A DNA stretch of 64,000 bases from Thysanoteuthis rhombus (Eukaryota > Mollusca > Cephalopoda > Oegopsida > Thysanoteuthidae), in the NCBI GenBank assembly GCA_963457665.1, contig OY735227.1:43932742-43996741 (forward strand). Reading direction: 5' to 3'. The notes beneath the pieces were generated by a model. The model searched no databases. It had not been told where the DNA came from and saw only the letters and a program-made list of their open reading frames with translations. The translations under genes were made by a program, and so were the position numbers. This document shows positions 54,285 to 64,000 of the stretch, one piece after another (position 1 is the first letter of the stretch; each line of letters opens with the position of its first letter).

Positions 54285-54690
54285 GAAATAATTCAACAAT
54301 TATGGCATCAAAATTTCAAGTCATATAAAAAAAAAATTCTATCACAGAATAAATATGGTCAGAGTAAATTCTGTTTATGACATCATTGGAGTTTTCCACT
54401 GAAAAACATCTAAAAAGGAGTAAAGTAGAAATATCTAGATTCTGGAGAATCTGCATATTATTATCAAGTATCTCAGAATAGGGCTCCAAAAAGGCCAAAA
54501 AGAGCTTTTTCTTCAAAAATATTTTTTTAAATATCTAGAAGGGGTTTAGTTGAGTACTGATGGCAATTTTCATGTTTTCAGGCACAACAGTATGGCCAGG
54601 AGCGCTGGAACACACAAAAGCATGCACATGAAAATGGATAGAACCTTTTGCCATCTTTGATGGCTACAGTTGTTCAAAAATTAGATCCCT
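54285..54690 (-). repeat. Family C repeat, copy 2 of 3
   Basis: The inverted copy of the 33148 and 58480 elements: plus-strand ATTGGAGTTTTCCACTGAAAA, ATCTAGATTCTGGAGAATCT, GAGTACTGATGGCAATTTTC, CCATCTTTGATGGCTACAG, TTGTTCAAAAATTAGATC. The outer motif TTCAACAATTATGGCATCA is the degraded end. Confidence 0.8.
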
Positions 54691-54908
54691 TTCTTTTTAT
54701 CTTTCACTATAGTTTTTTTCATATACAATACTACAAAACAGATGAATACTGGTTAAACTCCTAATTGGCTGCACCTAGGGGCTGTAAATTTGTCTACTGG
54801 AGTTACTTGACCCCAAGATTTTCATACAATCAGTGGCGCTACACTTCAAGATCTCTCGAGGTCAATTTTGGGTCAAAACCTTTTCTCTGCCCTAATGTAT
54901 AAGTTTCT

Positions 54909-55112
54909 GTTTAATTGTCACATTACTAATATCTCTTGGCAGCATACCGTATCGGGGTGATCAATTAAGAAAATCAATAAATGGATTAAGTTATTTCTCT
55001 CGCCTTTTTTTTGCTTTGAATTTTCAAAAAGACAGAATGGATGCAGCTGGACACAAAATAAGGGATCAATTTGGGATAAACTCACCTTGGAAATTGAACC
55101 CCCCTACAGAAA
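54909..55112 (-). repeat. Family A repeat, left half
   Basis: TTAATTGTCACATTACTAAT, CTTGGCAGCATACCGTATC, GGGGTGATCAATTAAGAAA, GGATCAATTTGGGATAAAC and TTGGAAATTGAACCCCCC; the remainder is absent. Confidence 0.8.
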
Positions 55113-55599
55113 AAAACTGTCATACAGTTGACTTTATCATTGCTATTCGTGAGATGGTATATCGAGAGGTGGGGAAGAAAAAGTGATGCCTTGATGTCAA
55201 ATAGTTTCATTGACATTTGTTTGTTCTGATCACAAGCTCTTTAGGAATTCTTTTTTTCTGACTGTTATTTTTTACCTGATCTCATATTCATGTTTAAGCT
55301 TCAGTCAAGATGGAGTTTGACTTTGAAGCAGCCAGTCTTGTCTCTCATCCGTCATATTATGACAACAACTTTCTTTCTTATGGATGCTGCATATCTCTCT
55401 TTAACCACACCCTCTTCAGGTCACTCAGTTTCTTACAAACACTTTTAACCTATTTGTCTGATCTTACCATGAAATTTTCAACATTTCTAGGATTATCAAC
55501 TAACATTGCTGTTTGATAAGTTAAACCTAATCAGTACAAATAAAAAATTAATTTGCTTTTTGTAAAACTCCAGTACTAAATCTTTCTTACAGTAACAGG

Positions 55600-55765
55600 A
55601 ACAACAAAAAACAATCCTCACCAGAATATGGGGCGTAAACTAATTTGTAAAATCCACATTCCCTAACTCATTGCCTGAAGAAGGCTGTCTTCCTGATTAA
55701 ACTCAATTGACAAGTTTTCGATATTAACTAAAATTTATCATACAGATATACATGGGTTTATTTCG
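55600..55765 (-). repeat. SINE family B, copy 3 of 3
   Basis: It matches 40790-40985 in the same orientation: CTCACCAGAATATGGGGCG, AAAATCCACATTCCCTAAC, GAAGGCTGTCTTCCTGATT, CTCAATTGACAAGTTTTCG. The B-box region is partly lost (CTCATTGCCTGAAG). Confidence 0.7.
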
Positions 55766-55790
55766 TTCTAATAAATAAATACATTTATAT

Positions 55791-55860
55791 AAATATATAT
55801 AATATATAATAAATATATATATATAAATATAAATACATTATATAAAAAGATATACATCAT

Positions 55861-55915
<55 letters not shown>

Positions 55916-55975
55916 TATACATATATATATATATATAAATATATATAATATATATGTATAAAAAGATGTACATCA
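55791..55975. repeat. TA-rich microsatellite block
   Basis: Interrupted TA/TAA units then a pure TA run at about 55867-55910. Confidence 0.9.
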
Positions 55976-56021
55976 TTATATTTTTTAATTTGTTATATAT
56001 GCTTTATATTAATTTGTTATA

Positions 56022-56091
56022 TTGCTTTATTACTTAGAATTAAATCTCTTCTGTATTGACGGAAGGGATTTAATTCTATGTAATAAAGCAA
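56022..56091. repeat. Compact hairpin (29-bp arms, 12-nt loop)
   Basis: The left arm 56022-56050 (TTGCTTTATTACTTAGAATT...) is inverse to 56063-56091 with two DNA differences, one of which is a G:U pair in RNA. The length of about 70 nt is within the range of a microRNA precursor, but a small foldback element fits equally well. Confidence 0.8.
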
Positions 56092-56379
56092 AGGATTTTT
56101 TTAACTATCAAGTTTGGGTTGCATCATTTTGAAACATCTCGTGTTTTAACCGTTATTTTAAGCACTCTTCTTTATCTTCACCTGCTGCTTTATGCCTCGA
56201 TAAGTGTACACGAGACATCACTTAATCTGCCAGAAGATTTGGGTTTTTTTTTAAAAAGAGAGAAATAGTCCTTTAAAATAAACTTACTTTTCATTATCAG
56301 CGTAACCTTAAATTAGCATCACGACCAAATGCAGTTATCTCCCTTGCATGCACACAACGACCAAGACGAAAAGGAATGT

Positions 56380-56486
56380 CGTGTGTGCGTGTGTGTGTGT
56401 GTGTGTGAGAGAGAGAGAAAGAGAGAGAGAGAGAAAGAAAGAGAGAGAGAGAAAGAAAGAGAGAGAGAGAGAAAGAGAGAGAGATT
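56380..56486. repeat. (GT)n then (GA)n microsatellite
   Basis: GTGTGT (56382-56407) then a long GAGA/GAAA tract. Confidence 0.95.
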
Positions 56487-56489
56487 TTA

Positions 56490-57215
56490 TCTCGTTTTCC
56501 TTTTGAGATGATAATTTTAAGAAGATATTCTGGGACTTTCTTATCTTATCCAGTTCTCTGCAAAGTTGGTTGAAGGATCAGCATACTCTCCCACCCCAAC
56601 CACCAGCTTAATTGTGATGACATGAAAACCTCAGAAATGCAAACTTGTCAGCATTTTTTTCAGGACTTTTTTGTTGGTCCCCACCAAGAACTAAAGTTCA
56701 TTATTCTAATGTACAGAAGTATCAAGCATCAAGATATTCTATTCAAAATTCTGAAATACCGACAAGATCATTTATTATAAACAACTAAATACAATGCAAT
56801 AAATCTAAAATACATTAAACATGAACTGCATCAAAAATTAACGAGAACATACGTTACATGAACATATACTACACTGAATAATACAATTGAATTGAAGAAT
56901 TTTAGAATAATGGAGAAACTTTCCTGATGGATTGACTAATCGAGAGAGCCCCTTCCCTTGAAAGCAACTAATCTATAAGAAAATTCAGTTAAATAAAATC
57001 AAATGATTTTTTTTTAATGTAGGAAAACCAGATTGAAAAGCTCATAAAAGAAGCATTTGTATCATTGAAGAAGTTTAAAAAGAACAAAAAAGCTTAAATT
57101 GTGTTTCTTTTCTCTTGTTAACTGAAAACTCAAATCATGGTGTTGGTTTGGAGTCTAATTTTAACAGCAACTTCATCTTGGAGAATTGAAAATTTCAACC
57201 TTTCTCCCAAGCAAT
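56490..57215. other. No gene recognised
   Basis: AT-rich sequence without shared repeats or supported frames. Confidence 0.4.
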
Positions 57216-57217
57216 GT

Positions 57218-57644
57218 GTGAGAAACAGTCAGCCAAAACTGTCAACATACATTTCTTCAGTTTTTGAGCTGGTCTGGATGACTGGCTACATTTCATGTGT
57301 ACAGACAACACCAATGGGGCTAGAGGGCTGAAAATTTTAGCAGTTACTCATCATATCTAGAAAAACGCTTTTTTTTGTTATTTTAAAATTCCCCCCCTCA
57401 ATAAGTTTCCTGTCGGTGGGGGGGGGTACTCGATTTACAATCTAAGCTAAATTGATCTCTTATTTTGTCTCACACTTGAAAATTCAGACTTTTTAGTGAT
57501 CACTAGCCAACAGAAGGCAGGAACTGTAATTTGTTCATTAATCACCTTTTTTTCAAAACTTTTCAATTGATCACTCAAAACGTGGTATGTTGCCAAAAGA
57601 TGTGGGTCATGTGACGGTTTCTACTGAGTGACTAACCAGACCTG
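57218..57644 (+). repeat. Family A repeat, near full length
   Basis: GTGAGAAACAGTCAGCCAAAA, CTGTCAACATACATTTCTTC, CAATGGGGCTAGAGGGCTG, CAATAAGTTTCCTG with a G run, AATTGATCTCTTATTTTG, CTTTTTAGTGATCACTAG, and ACGGTTTCTACTGAGTGACT, ending AACCAGACCTG. Both inverted end motifs (GAAACAGTCA and CGGTTTCTAC) are well preserved. Confidence 0.9.
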
Positions 57645-57855
57645 TCTTGCATGTCTTTTTAGTAGGGTTCCAGATTGGTTGGCTTGTCAGATTTTTACAG
57701 CTATTTACAAAGAAGAGACTAATGCTGTCAAAACTTTGAAACAATGAAAAATTAACAATATCCGGTGTAGGATTTGGGGGCTATTTTGTTAGTCCCCAAA
57801 AGACCAAAATATTCATAACCAGTTAGAATTGATATGTTTGGTTTATTCCATTGAC

Positions 57856-57883
57856 CCTTATCCCCTAAAGTTAGGGGATAAGG
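57856..57883. repeat. Short perfect hairpin
   Basis: CCTTATCCCCTAA, AG, then TTAGGGGATAAGG: 13-bp arms with a 2-base spacer. It is flanked by a weaker extension (TTGACC ... GGTCAA). Confidence 0.85.
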
Positions 57884-58479
57884 TTAAAGGTCAAAATTCT
57901 TTTTTTCATAGTCAGGTCTAATAAAATAGCAGTTTGGATCTTTGAAAAAAAAGAAAATGAATGAGTTGTTTTTTTTTCCTCTTTAGGCTTCCATCCTTTG
58001 ACATTATGGATGTTAGCTTCACGTTGAGACTGATTAAAACGACACCTTTTTATTTTCATCATTTTTTTTGTTTATCTTAATTCACAAATATAACAATTAG
58101 TTATGAGTATTTGACATCTGTCATGCTTACATCATCAGTGACGTCTGGTGACGTAACTTCGTAGAAATAGAATTTTTTATTTTTTGGTAAACTTGATAAA
58201 TTGTATCTTTATGTAATTTTACTTTTAGATTCGGGGAAATTTGAAAATGCAAAGCAATGTAATGATTTTGATATTTTTTGAGTGAAATGAAATTACAAAA
58301 TTACTGAATTATAGACGTCATTCCTTGGCAGCAAGGATAATTACTTTTTCCAGGGAGAGGGTCATTTATAGATTTGTAATGAAAAGGAACTTATAAAACC
58401 AAGATGAAGGTAAAAAGTTGTGAAAAAATTAAAAATGGTAAAAATAAACTAGTTTTTCGAAATCCATGTAATTGTCTAC

Positions 58480-58905
58480 TCACAATTGAACAACCGTAGC
58501 CATCAGAGATGGTGAAGGGGGCTATCCTTTTTTTATATTTGTGTGTGTTAGTTTATTTATGTGTTTGTTTGTGTGTCCCTGGCCTCAGTGCTTGGCTTAC
58601 AGACTTGATAAATGGCATCAGTACTTCCCTAGACCTCTTCTAAATATGCTTTTATTATTCTGGGGGAAAAGCATTTTTGATCTTTATGGGGCCTTGATTG
58701 GTTTATTAATTACATGAAGATTCTCCAGTATCTGGATATTTCTCAATGTTTTTTATTCTATTTTAGATGTTTTTTAGTGGAAAATGCCATGTCATGAATA
58801 GAATCTATTTAGACAATTTTTATCTTTTGGCTGGATTTTTTTTTGTATTGCTTCAAAATTTGACGCTACGATTGTTCAATTATTGACTGTGATGGTAAAT
58901 TATCA
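58480..58905 (+). repeat. Family C repeat, copy 3 of 3
   Basis: The best-preserved ends: left AATTGAACAACCGTAGCCATC and right, inverted, AATTGAACAATCGTAGCGTC. The interior shares TGGCATCAGTACTTCCCTAG, GATTCTCCAGTATCTGGAT, CTATTTTAGATGTTTTTTAG and GGAAAATGCC with the other copies. No coding frame. Confidence 0.85.
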
Positions 58906-59154
58906 ATAATACTATTCTGTTTGTTCTTACCTAAGTTAAAATGCTACACTTTCAAAAATAACAAAAGAGAAATGAGTGGAATTATGGAGGGAAGGACAAT
59001 AATGACGATGATGATGATACATGTGTGAACCAACAATGACAGAATTTGACCCAAAGTCAGTTTGGGGGGGGGGGACATGCGTATGTGTGGGCAGCACATG
59101 CCTACAATATCTGATGTCCCTTTGCAGTCAACCATCTAAGTATCGGTATTTTAA

Positions 59155-59580
59155 TAATATATGTGTGTGTATGTATTCATGAATGTGTTGATATAAATTT
59201 ATTAATATGCATATATGTATCCATGAATATGTGTGTGTGTATGTATGTATGCGTATATGGATAAATTTATAAGAGTGAGTATGTATTCATTATGTGTGTA
59301 TGTCTATGCAGCTGTGCTTCTTCATGAATGTATATGTGTATACATGTATATGTGAGGTGTAAATGTATATGCATGCATATGTTTATGTGAACATACTCAT
59401 GTATATGTATGTTTACCCATCTTTATGCATGTATGTATGTATGTATGTATGTATGTATGTATGTATATGTGTACATGTGCCTATTCGTGTATACAAAAGA
59501 GAGAGAGAGAGAGAAAGAAAGAGAGAGTGTGTATTTATGGCCAAACAAACACACACGCACACACACACACACACACAAGC
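59155..59580. repeat. Degenerate TG/TATG-rich block with (ATGT)n, (GA)n and (CA)n
   Basis: A patchwork of simple repeats, including a pure (TATG)n run at about 59427-59466, a GAGA tract at 59498-59526 and a CACA tract at 59552-59577. Confidence 0.9.
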
Positions 59581-59738
59581 CTTTATAAAAGAGAGAATAT
59601 ATTAAGCCTAACTGTTCATAATTTGTATTTTAAAACCTCAACATTGAAACAGCCAAGCTTTTTGTATTTAATTCAATAATGACTGTCATTTATATATTCA
59701 GCCTTCTATCTATGTTGGCATAATAACCAGATAGGCAT

Positions 59739-59741
<3 letters not shown>

Positions 59742-59804
<63 letters not shown>
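59742..59804. repeat. (TA)n microsatellite
   Basis: About 62 bp of pure TA repeat. Confidence 0.95.
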
Positions 59805-59808
<4 letters not shown>

Positions 59809-59886
59809 GTTGACGTATTTCCGAACAGTTATTGGTATCAACAAGTGGACATTCATTATTTTATTTGTTTTTATCAACTTTTAAAG

Positions 59887-60272
59887 ATCTGGTCTGTTAT
59901 GAGTAGGAACTGTCACATCACCAACGTCTCTTGGCTGTATGCCGTATTGGGGGTGATCAATTGATGAAAATCAGTCATATCTCTTGCTTTTTGTTGAGTA
60001 GTGATCATTAAGGAAGTGTGAATTTTCAAAAATCGAGTATGAATGCTACTGAACACAAAATAAGGTTATCAATCGGGCAGAAATTCACATTGGAAATTGA
60101 TCACCCAAAGTAAAAACATATTTACTACAGGAATTGAAAAAAAAAGAAAGAAAGAACGTTTTTCTAAACATTAGGAGTAAATGTTTAAATTTCCAGCCCC
60201 CTATTTCCTTTGATACGTCTTGTACGCGTGATAGCCCTTCAGCTATCTGGACCAACTAGAAAGATGGAGAAG
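59887..60272 (-). repeat. Family A repeat, near full length
   Basis: ATCTGGTCTGTTATGAGTAGG, AACTGTCACATCACCAACG, GGGGGTGATCAATTGATGAA, TAAGGTTATCAATCGGGCAG, TTCACATTGGAAATTG, an A-rich run, CAGCCCCCTATTTCC. The right end is degraded. Confidence 0.8.
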
Positions 60273-60624
60273 CATTGGTGAAAATTTTTTGTTTTGTTTT
60301 TTTAATTTTTTTTTTTTTTTTGTGTGATAATAAACAATCGGTCTAGAAACTTTTTAACCTGAGTGATCTAAATAAATAATGTTAACATAATGAGAGGACA
60401 AACCTCCTTCAACAAGAGCGAGGCAATGTAAGGGAAATAACTCTATCCACATGAAAAGCTGAAGATTATTAAAAGTTGGGTTTAATTTAAAATTCTTGTA
60501 CTTTCAAGTGTTAGGTTTTCGGCCAAAAGTTTTTTCTGCTAGAACTGCAATTGACTTAATAAGTTTTTTCCTAGCATTTCCAGCATATAAGAATTTCAGC
60601 TCCGTATCCTTTTCAAAATATCAT

Positions 60625-60645
60625 GCCTAGTTACCTCCCTTACAT
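60625..60645. repeat. Mollusc-type GTTACCTCCCTT motif
   Basis: TAGTTACCTCCCTTAC occurs with upstream CAAAATATCATGCC. The inverse arrangement (AAGGGAGGTAACTCAATGCG) is at 61526-61545, and another plus copy at 62071-62086. They look like ends of short DNA elements, and the 60.6 and 61.5 kb copies face each other. Confidence 0.5.
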
Positions 60646-60997
60646 TTTCTCTCAATTTTTTTTTTCATCTTCGAAGCTATATTCTGATTTATTTTTAAGG
60701 TCATGATTTTTCAATTCTATTTCAGACATTTCAATGAGGATTAATTTGTTGTTTTAATATAATTTAATATATAATTCAACAGTTGTGTCCATGAAGACTT
60801 CAGAACAAGAATAAATAATTTAAGAATCCGACCTAACTTCTTTGAATTTGAAGAGTCTTACATCAGAAACTTGAATAAAAATAACATCCAAAATTCAGCA
60901 TAATTCAATTCATGTATATTTTAACAACTATCTAATTCTGGCTAAAATATCCAGAACAAAAAAAATATTCAGTGCATCAAAAATAAAATAAAAAAAC

Positions 60998-61469
60998 AGA
61001 TCTGGTTAGTCACTAAATAGAAACCGTCACTTGACCAATGCATTTGTCTACATATCATGTTAAGGATAACCAATTAAAACCTTGGAAAAAGGGTTAGTCG
61101 ATGATTAAATCACTTCTCTCACTTTTTGTTGGGCAGTGATCATGAAAAAGTCTGACTTTATTAAAAAACAAACAGGCAAACATGAACACTGACAGACAAA
61201 AACTAGGTACCATTTTAGTATGAATTTACATTGCAAATGGAAACCCCCAACCCCACCTAACTAAAAACCTATATAGGAGAGGAATTTGTAAAAAAAAAAG
61301 TTTTTTTTGTTGCTTTTTTTTTTTAGACATAATGAGGAGTAGATATTTAGATTTTCAGCCCTTTAACTCCATTGGTGCACTCTCTATATGTACAGTACAT
61401 ACCTACTTACATAGATACGTAGATACCTCGCCAGACCACATTAAAAACTGAAGAAACCAATGTTGTCTA
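60998..61469 (-). repeat. Family A repeat, near full length
   Basis: CAGATCTGGTTAGTCACTAA, ATAGAAACCGTCACTTGACC, CATATCATGTTAAGGATAAC, GAATTTACATTGCAAATGG, a T run, CAGCCCTTTAACTCCATTGG, AAAAACTGAAGAAACCAATG. It lies between two facing TTACCTCCCTT motifs. Confidence 0.85.
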
Positions 61470-62128
61470 TTCTCGTGGACATTTTATAAAATTCCAAATA
61501 ATTTATTGGAATATCAAAAATACAAGGGAGGTAACTCAATGCGATATTCTGAAAAAGAAACCCTAGTTACGATTCATCTTGACAATAATGTAACAATCGG
61601 CCACAGATACAGACCGTAGACATACTGTGGCAATGGCACAGAATAAATACTTACAGAAAAACGAAGATAACATATTGCTTTTCAAGTTTTGATACGTAGA
61701 ATAGGAACAATAATGAATCTAATGAATCTTTCAAAATTTGTTACGTATTTATTTATTTTTCGATAAATACAGTGATAGATTTTATTAAATGGTTTTATTA
61801 TTGTTGAGATTAATATCTTCATCTATATTGTTTTTTTAGTGACATTTTTGCAGATATATTCTTTATTTCTTGCATCTGGTAGTCATTGATCTAAAATAAA
61901 ATTAACATTTTTTATTTTTCTATAATTTTTAATGAAATTCCCGAATCAGTTATATCGCTGAAAAAAAGAAAAATCCAGAAAATTTCAAAAATTAACATAA
62001 CTTTGCTATCAATTTTTTTGCTTACTGCCCACATTTCTTGATTCAAAAGTTAGACCAAATTCAGATAGGAGTTACCTCCCTTGCACTTGCCATCAACCCG
62101 AATAAAAATTAGCTATCTAATATTCCAG

Positions 62129-62131
<3 letters not shown>

Positions 62132-62169
<38 letters not shown>

Positions 62170-62198
62170 TGTGTGTCTCTCTCTCTCTCTCTCTCTCT
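62132..62198. repeat. (GT)n-(CT)n compound microsatellite
   Basis: GTGTGT then CTCTCT. Confidence 0.95.
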
Positions 62199-62689
62199 GT
62201 GAAGCAAGGCCTTTGGGCAACTTTTCACATCATAGAAATGGCTAGTAAAAAGGGAGTTATCTATGCCACAGAATTAAGGCTAGTTAAGAAAAATGTTGAA
62301 ATAGCTTATTGATGATGAAATAGTCAAGTTGGAAGCATAAAAACACTAACATTAGATAAGGCACTTGTCCACTCATGATAAAAAAAATGTCGACAAGGAG
62401 ACATTAACAAGGGAGTTTTTCCACAGATATCCTTGAGAAGAACCTATTTGCATGGCGAGTCCTTGTCATATCTAAAATGTATAGATTTATCTTAATGGCA
62501 GACAGAGTTTTAACTGAAAATTCTGGGACAGGAGAGACTAGGGAAAGTAATTCATCAGAACATCTTCAACGGAAATGACGTATGTGTGTCTGCTAATACA
62601 TGTCCCAAAAGTAATGCCTGATTTATCCCAAAATAGATGCCAATTCTCTCAAAGGAGAACAACGGTGTATGCATAAATCTCATATAAAC

Positions 62690-62925
62690 AAGACTGGCTC
62701 ACTCAACAGAAACCTACACGTGACCCATTTCTTTTGGCAGTATGCAATGTTGAGGGTGATCAATTCAAAAATAGGAAAAAGGATGAGCAATAGATAACTT
62801 ACTTCTCTTGCTTGAATTTGGATCACTAAAAAACAAGTGTGAATGCAGCCGGGCACAAAATTGGGACCAATTTACCAAAAACTTACATTGTATTTTGAAC
62901 CCCCCACTGAAAACCCATTTAATAT
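62690..62925 (-). repeat. Family A repeat, left half
   Basis: AGACTGGCTCACTCAACAG, AAACCTACACGTGACCC, GAGGGTGATCAATTCAAAAA, TGAATGCAGCCGGGCAC, AAAACTTACATTGTATTTTG. The right half is absent and sequence related to 14440-14605 follows at once. Confidence 0.8.
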
Positions 62926-63095
62926 ATTTGCTTGCCTGACACTTTTGTGCAAAATTATTTTGCCAACTCAGGGATATTTAAACATCTCAAACAAAGGCGA
63001 TTAATCAGACATCTGGGTTTTTTCTCAAAAACCCCAATAGATAACTGTTCTGATTTGTAAGTACACTCAACCTCACAAAGTTATCTTGTTTCTAC
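62925..63095 (+). repeat. Copy of the 14.4-14.6 kb element
   Basis: TGTGCAAAATTATTTTGCC, AAACATCTCAAACAAAGGCG, ATCTGGGTTTTTTCTC, AAAACCCCAATAGATAACTG and CTGATTTGTAAGTACACTC match 14465-14595 in order. Here only one unit is present. Confidence 0.75.
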
Positions 63096-63164
63096 TTTCA
63101 TATTTTTCCAATTAACCTTTCATTTTAATCGAGTCATATTTGTAATTAATTCTTCAATTCTATG

Positions 63165-63290
63165 GTGTCACTGAATGAATGAAATTCTATTTACTATGTC
63201 AGTTATAAAGTGGAATTCTATTGTACTACATCAGTTACATCCCTTAGCATTACAGAAGACATCTGTGCATTGTTAATTATTATATGAAAA
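63165..63290 (+). repeat. Interspersed repeat, copy 2 of 2
   Basis: It matches 34960-35095: GAATGAAATTCTATTTACTA, ACTACATCAGTTACATCCC, GACATCTGTGCATTGTTAAT. Confidence 0.6.
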
Positions 63291-63384
63291 TTGTAGAGAC
63301 ACTTTATTTGGCAACATATTATGTCCACCATCAGAATTAACTGCGTATTGAACTGTCGACCATGTAAATGAATAAAGAAAATGA

Positions 63385-63455
63385 GTATTGTGTTGGATTT
63401 GAACTCAAGAAGCAGCCTTAATGTAACACTGCTCTACCAACTGAGCAAACAACAC
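63385..63455 (-). repeat. tRNA-derived SINE head, well preserved
   Basis: On the minus strand: GTTTGCTCAGTTGGTAGAGC (A box, with a GCTC/GAGC D-stem), then 42 bp further GAGTTCAAATCCAACAC (B box). GGTGTTG and CAACAC could pair as an acceptor stem, but the anticodon stem does not fold. A SINE head is more likely than a working tRNA gene. Confidence 0.7.
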
Positions 63456-63494
63456 CCTTTGTAAGCAGGAGTCTGAAATAGCGCACTTAGATAT

Positions 63495-63650
63495 TATATA
63501 TATGGATTCTTATGAGCATAATTATTCATTTCTCCACTATCTTTAATGACTAACCTTTTGTACACACATTAATCTCCTTTGCTCTATGTAAAATGTGTGT
63601 GTGCAACACAGTGGAAACTGTGCCCCCAGGGTGTTTATAGTGACTATGAA
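63495..63650 (-). repeat. Interspersed repeat shared with 46675-46760
   Basis: On the minus strand GGAGATTAATGTGTGTACAAA and AGGTTAGTCATT match the 46.7 kb copy. A CCCTGGGGGCACAGTTTCC block lies upstream. Confidence 0.5.
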
Positions 63651-63839
63651 CTTACTGTAAAGGGATACAAGTAATAGTTTTGATGAACATGATGATGATT
63701 ACATTGTTAAAGGAGGATGAGTTTGTTTTTATCTTGTCTCTTGAAGATCTTTACACACTCCCTTCTATCCTCCCTTCGTTCTTCTTCAAGCTTCACCCTC
63801 AGTTAAGCCAAACCCTACTTACCTTTACTACTGCTACCG

Positions 63840-64000
63840 TTTGTTACTTTAGTGTCTTATTTCTTTTCTCATTTCTATTTCTCATTTCCTTCTTTCCTTT
63901 TCTTTCTTTCTGCGTCTCTTTTCTTTCTTTCTTTCTTTCAGTGTCACTTTCTTTCATTCTTTCGCCATCTTTATTTCTCTGTCTCTTTCTCTTTTTTTTC
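63840..64000. repeat. Pyrimidine-rich (CTTT)n-like tract
   Basis: TTTC and CTTT units, continuing to the end of the window, so the tract is truncated by it. Confidence 0.9.

Noticed and set aside
63385-63455. Functional tRNA gene on the minus strand
   Set aside because: The D-stem and a partial acceptor stem pair, but the anticodon stem and T-stem do not.

Overview
This window is eukaryotic intergenic or intronic DNA, AT-rich and dominated by dead transposable elements and long microsatellites. No complete protein-coding gene is visible. The frequent (TA)n tracts, the tRNA-derived SINEs, the decayed LINE reverse transcriptases, and several copies of the GTTACCTCCCTT / AAGGGAGGTAAC motif (near 60.63, 61.53 and 62.07 kb) suggest a lophotrochozoan, most likely a mollusc. 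A cephalopod is possible but I cannot show it from sequence alone. Divergence, copy counts and similarities below were judged by eye.

Layout. 1-9 kb: AT-rich filler, one hAT-like element (1571-1891), the 3' end of a LINE (3360-3845, minus), a tRNA-derived SINE (near 5.9 kb) and a CA-rich tract (8.68-9.07 kb). 9-23 kb: four spaced palindromes, family-A repeats (one split by a LINE insertion at 17.6 kb), short hAT-like elements, a pogo-like MITE, a tandem-repeat block at 14.3 kb and LINE fragments. 23-31 kb: SINEs, a decayed mariner transposase, a LINE end with an internal duplication, and two TIR elements. 31-33 kb: an hAT-like element, then a locally GC-rich stretch and the only good candidate for a real coding exon (32846-32971, plus, ending at a consensus splice donor). 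33-46 kb: repeats, two adjacent LINE remnants (37.7-38.7 kb), a second mariner remnant, a long hairpin at 42.1 kb and many microsatellites. 46-64 kb: more family-A copies, foldback elements, an RT core remnant at 51.1-51.7 kb, another LINE end at 52.6 kb, two further copies of a TIR family, and a pyrimidine-rich end.

The most distinctive feature is one unclassified repeat, here called family A: 13 copies or fragments covering about 4.5 kb. Its two ends carry related inverted motifs (GAAACYGTCA type), which suggests a non-autonomous DNA element, but its class is not established. A second family of about 420-460 bp with terminal inverted repeats (family C) has three copies. Several hAT-like elements keep recognisable 8-bp target duplications. 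No CRISPR array, rRNA or intact tRNA gene was seen.
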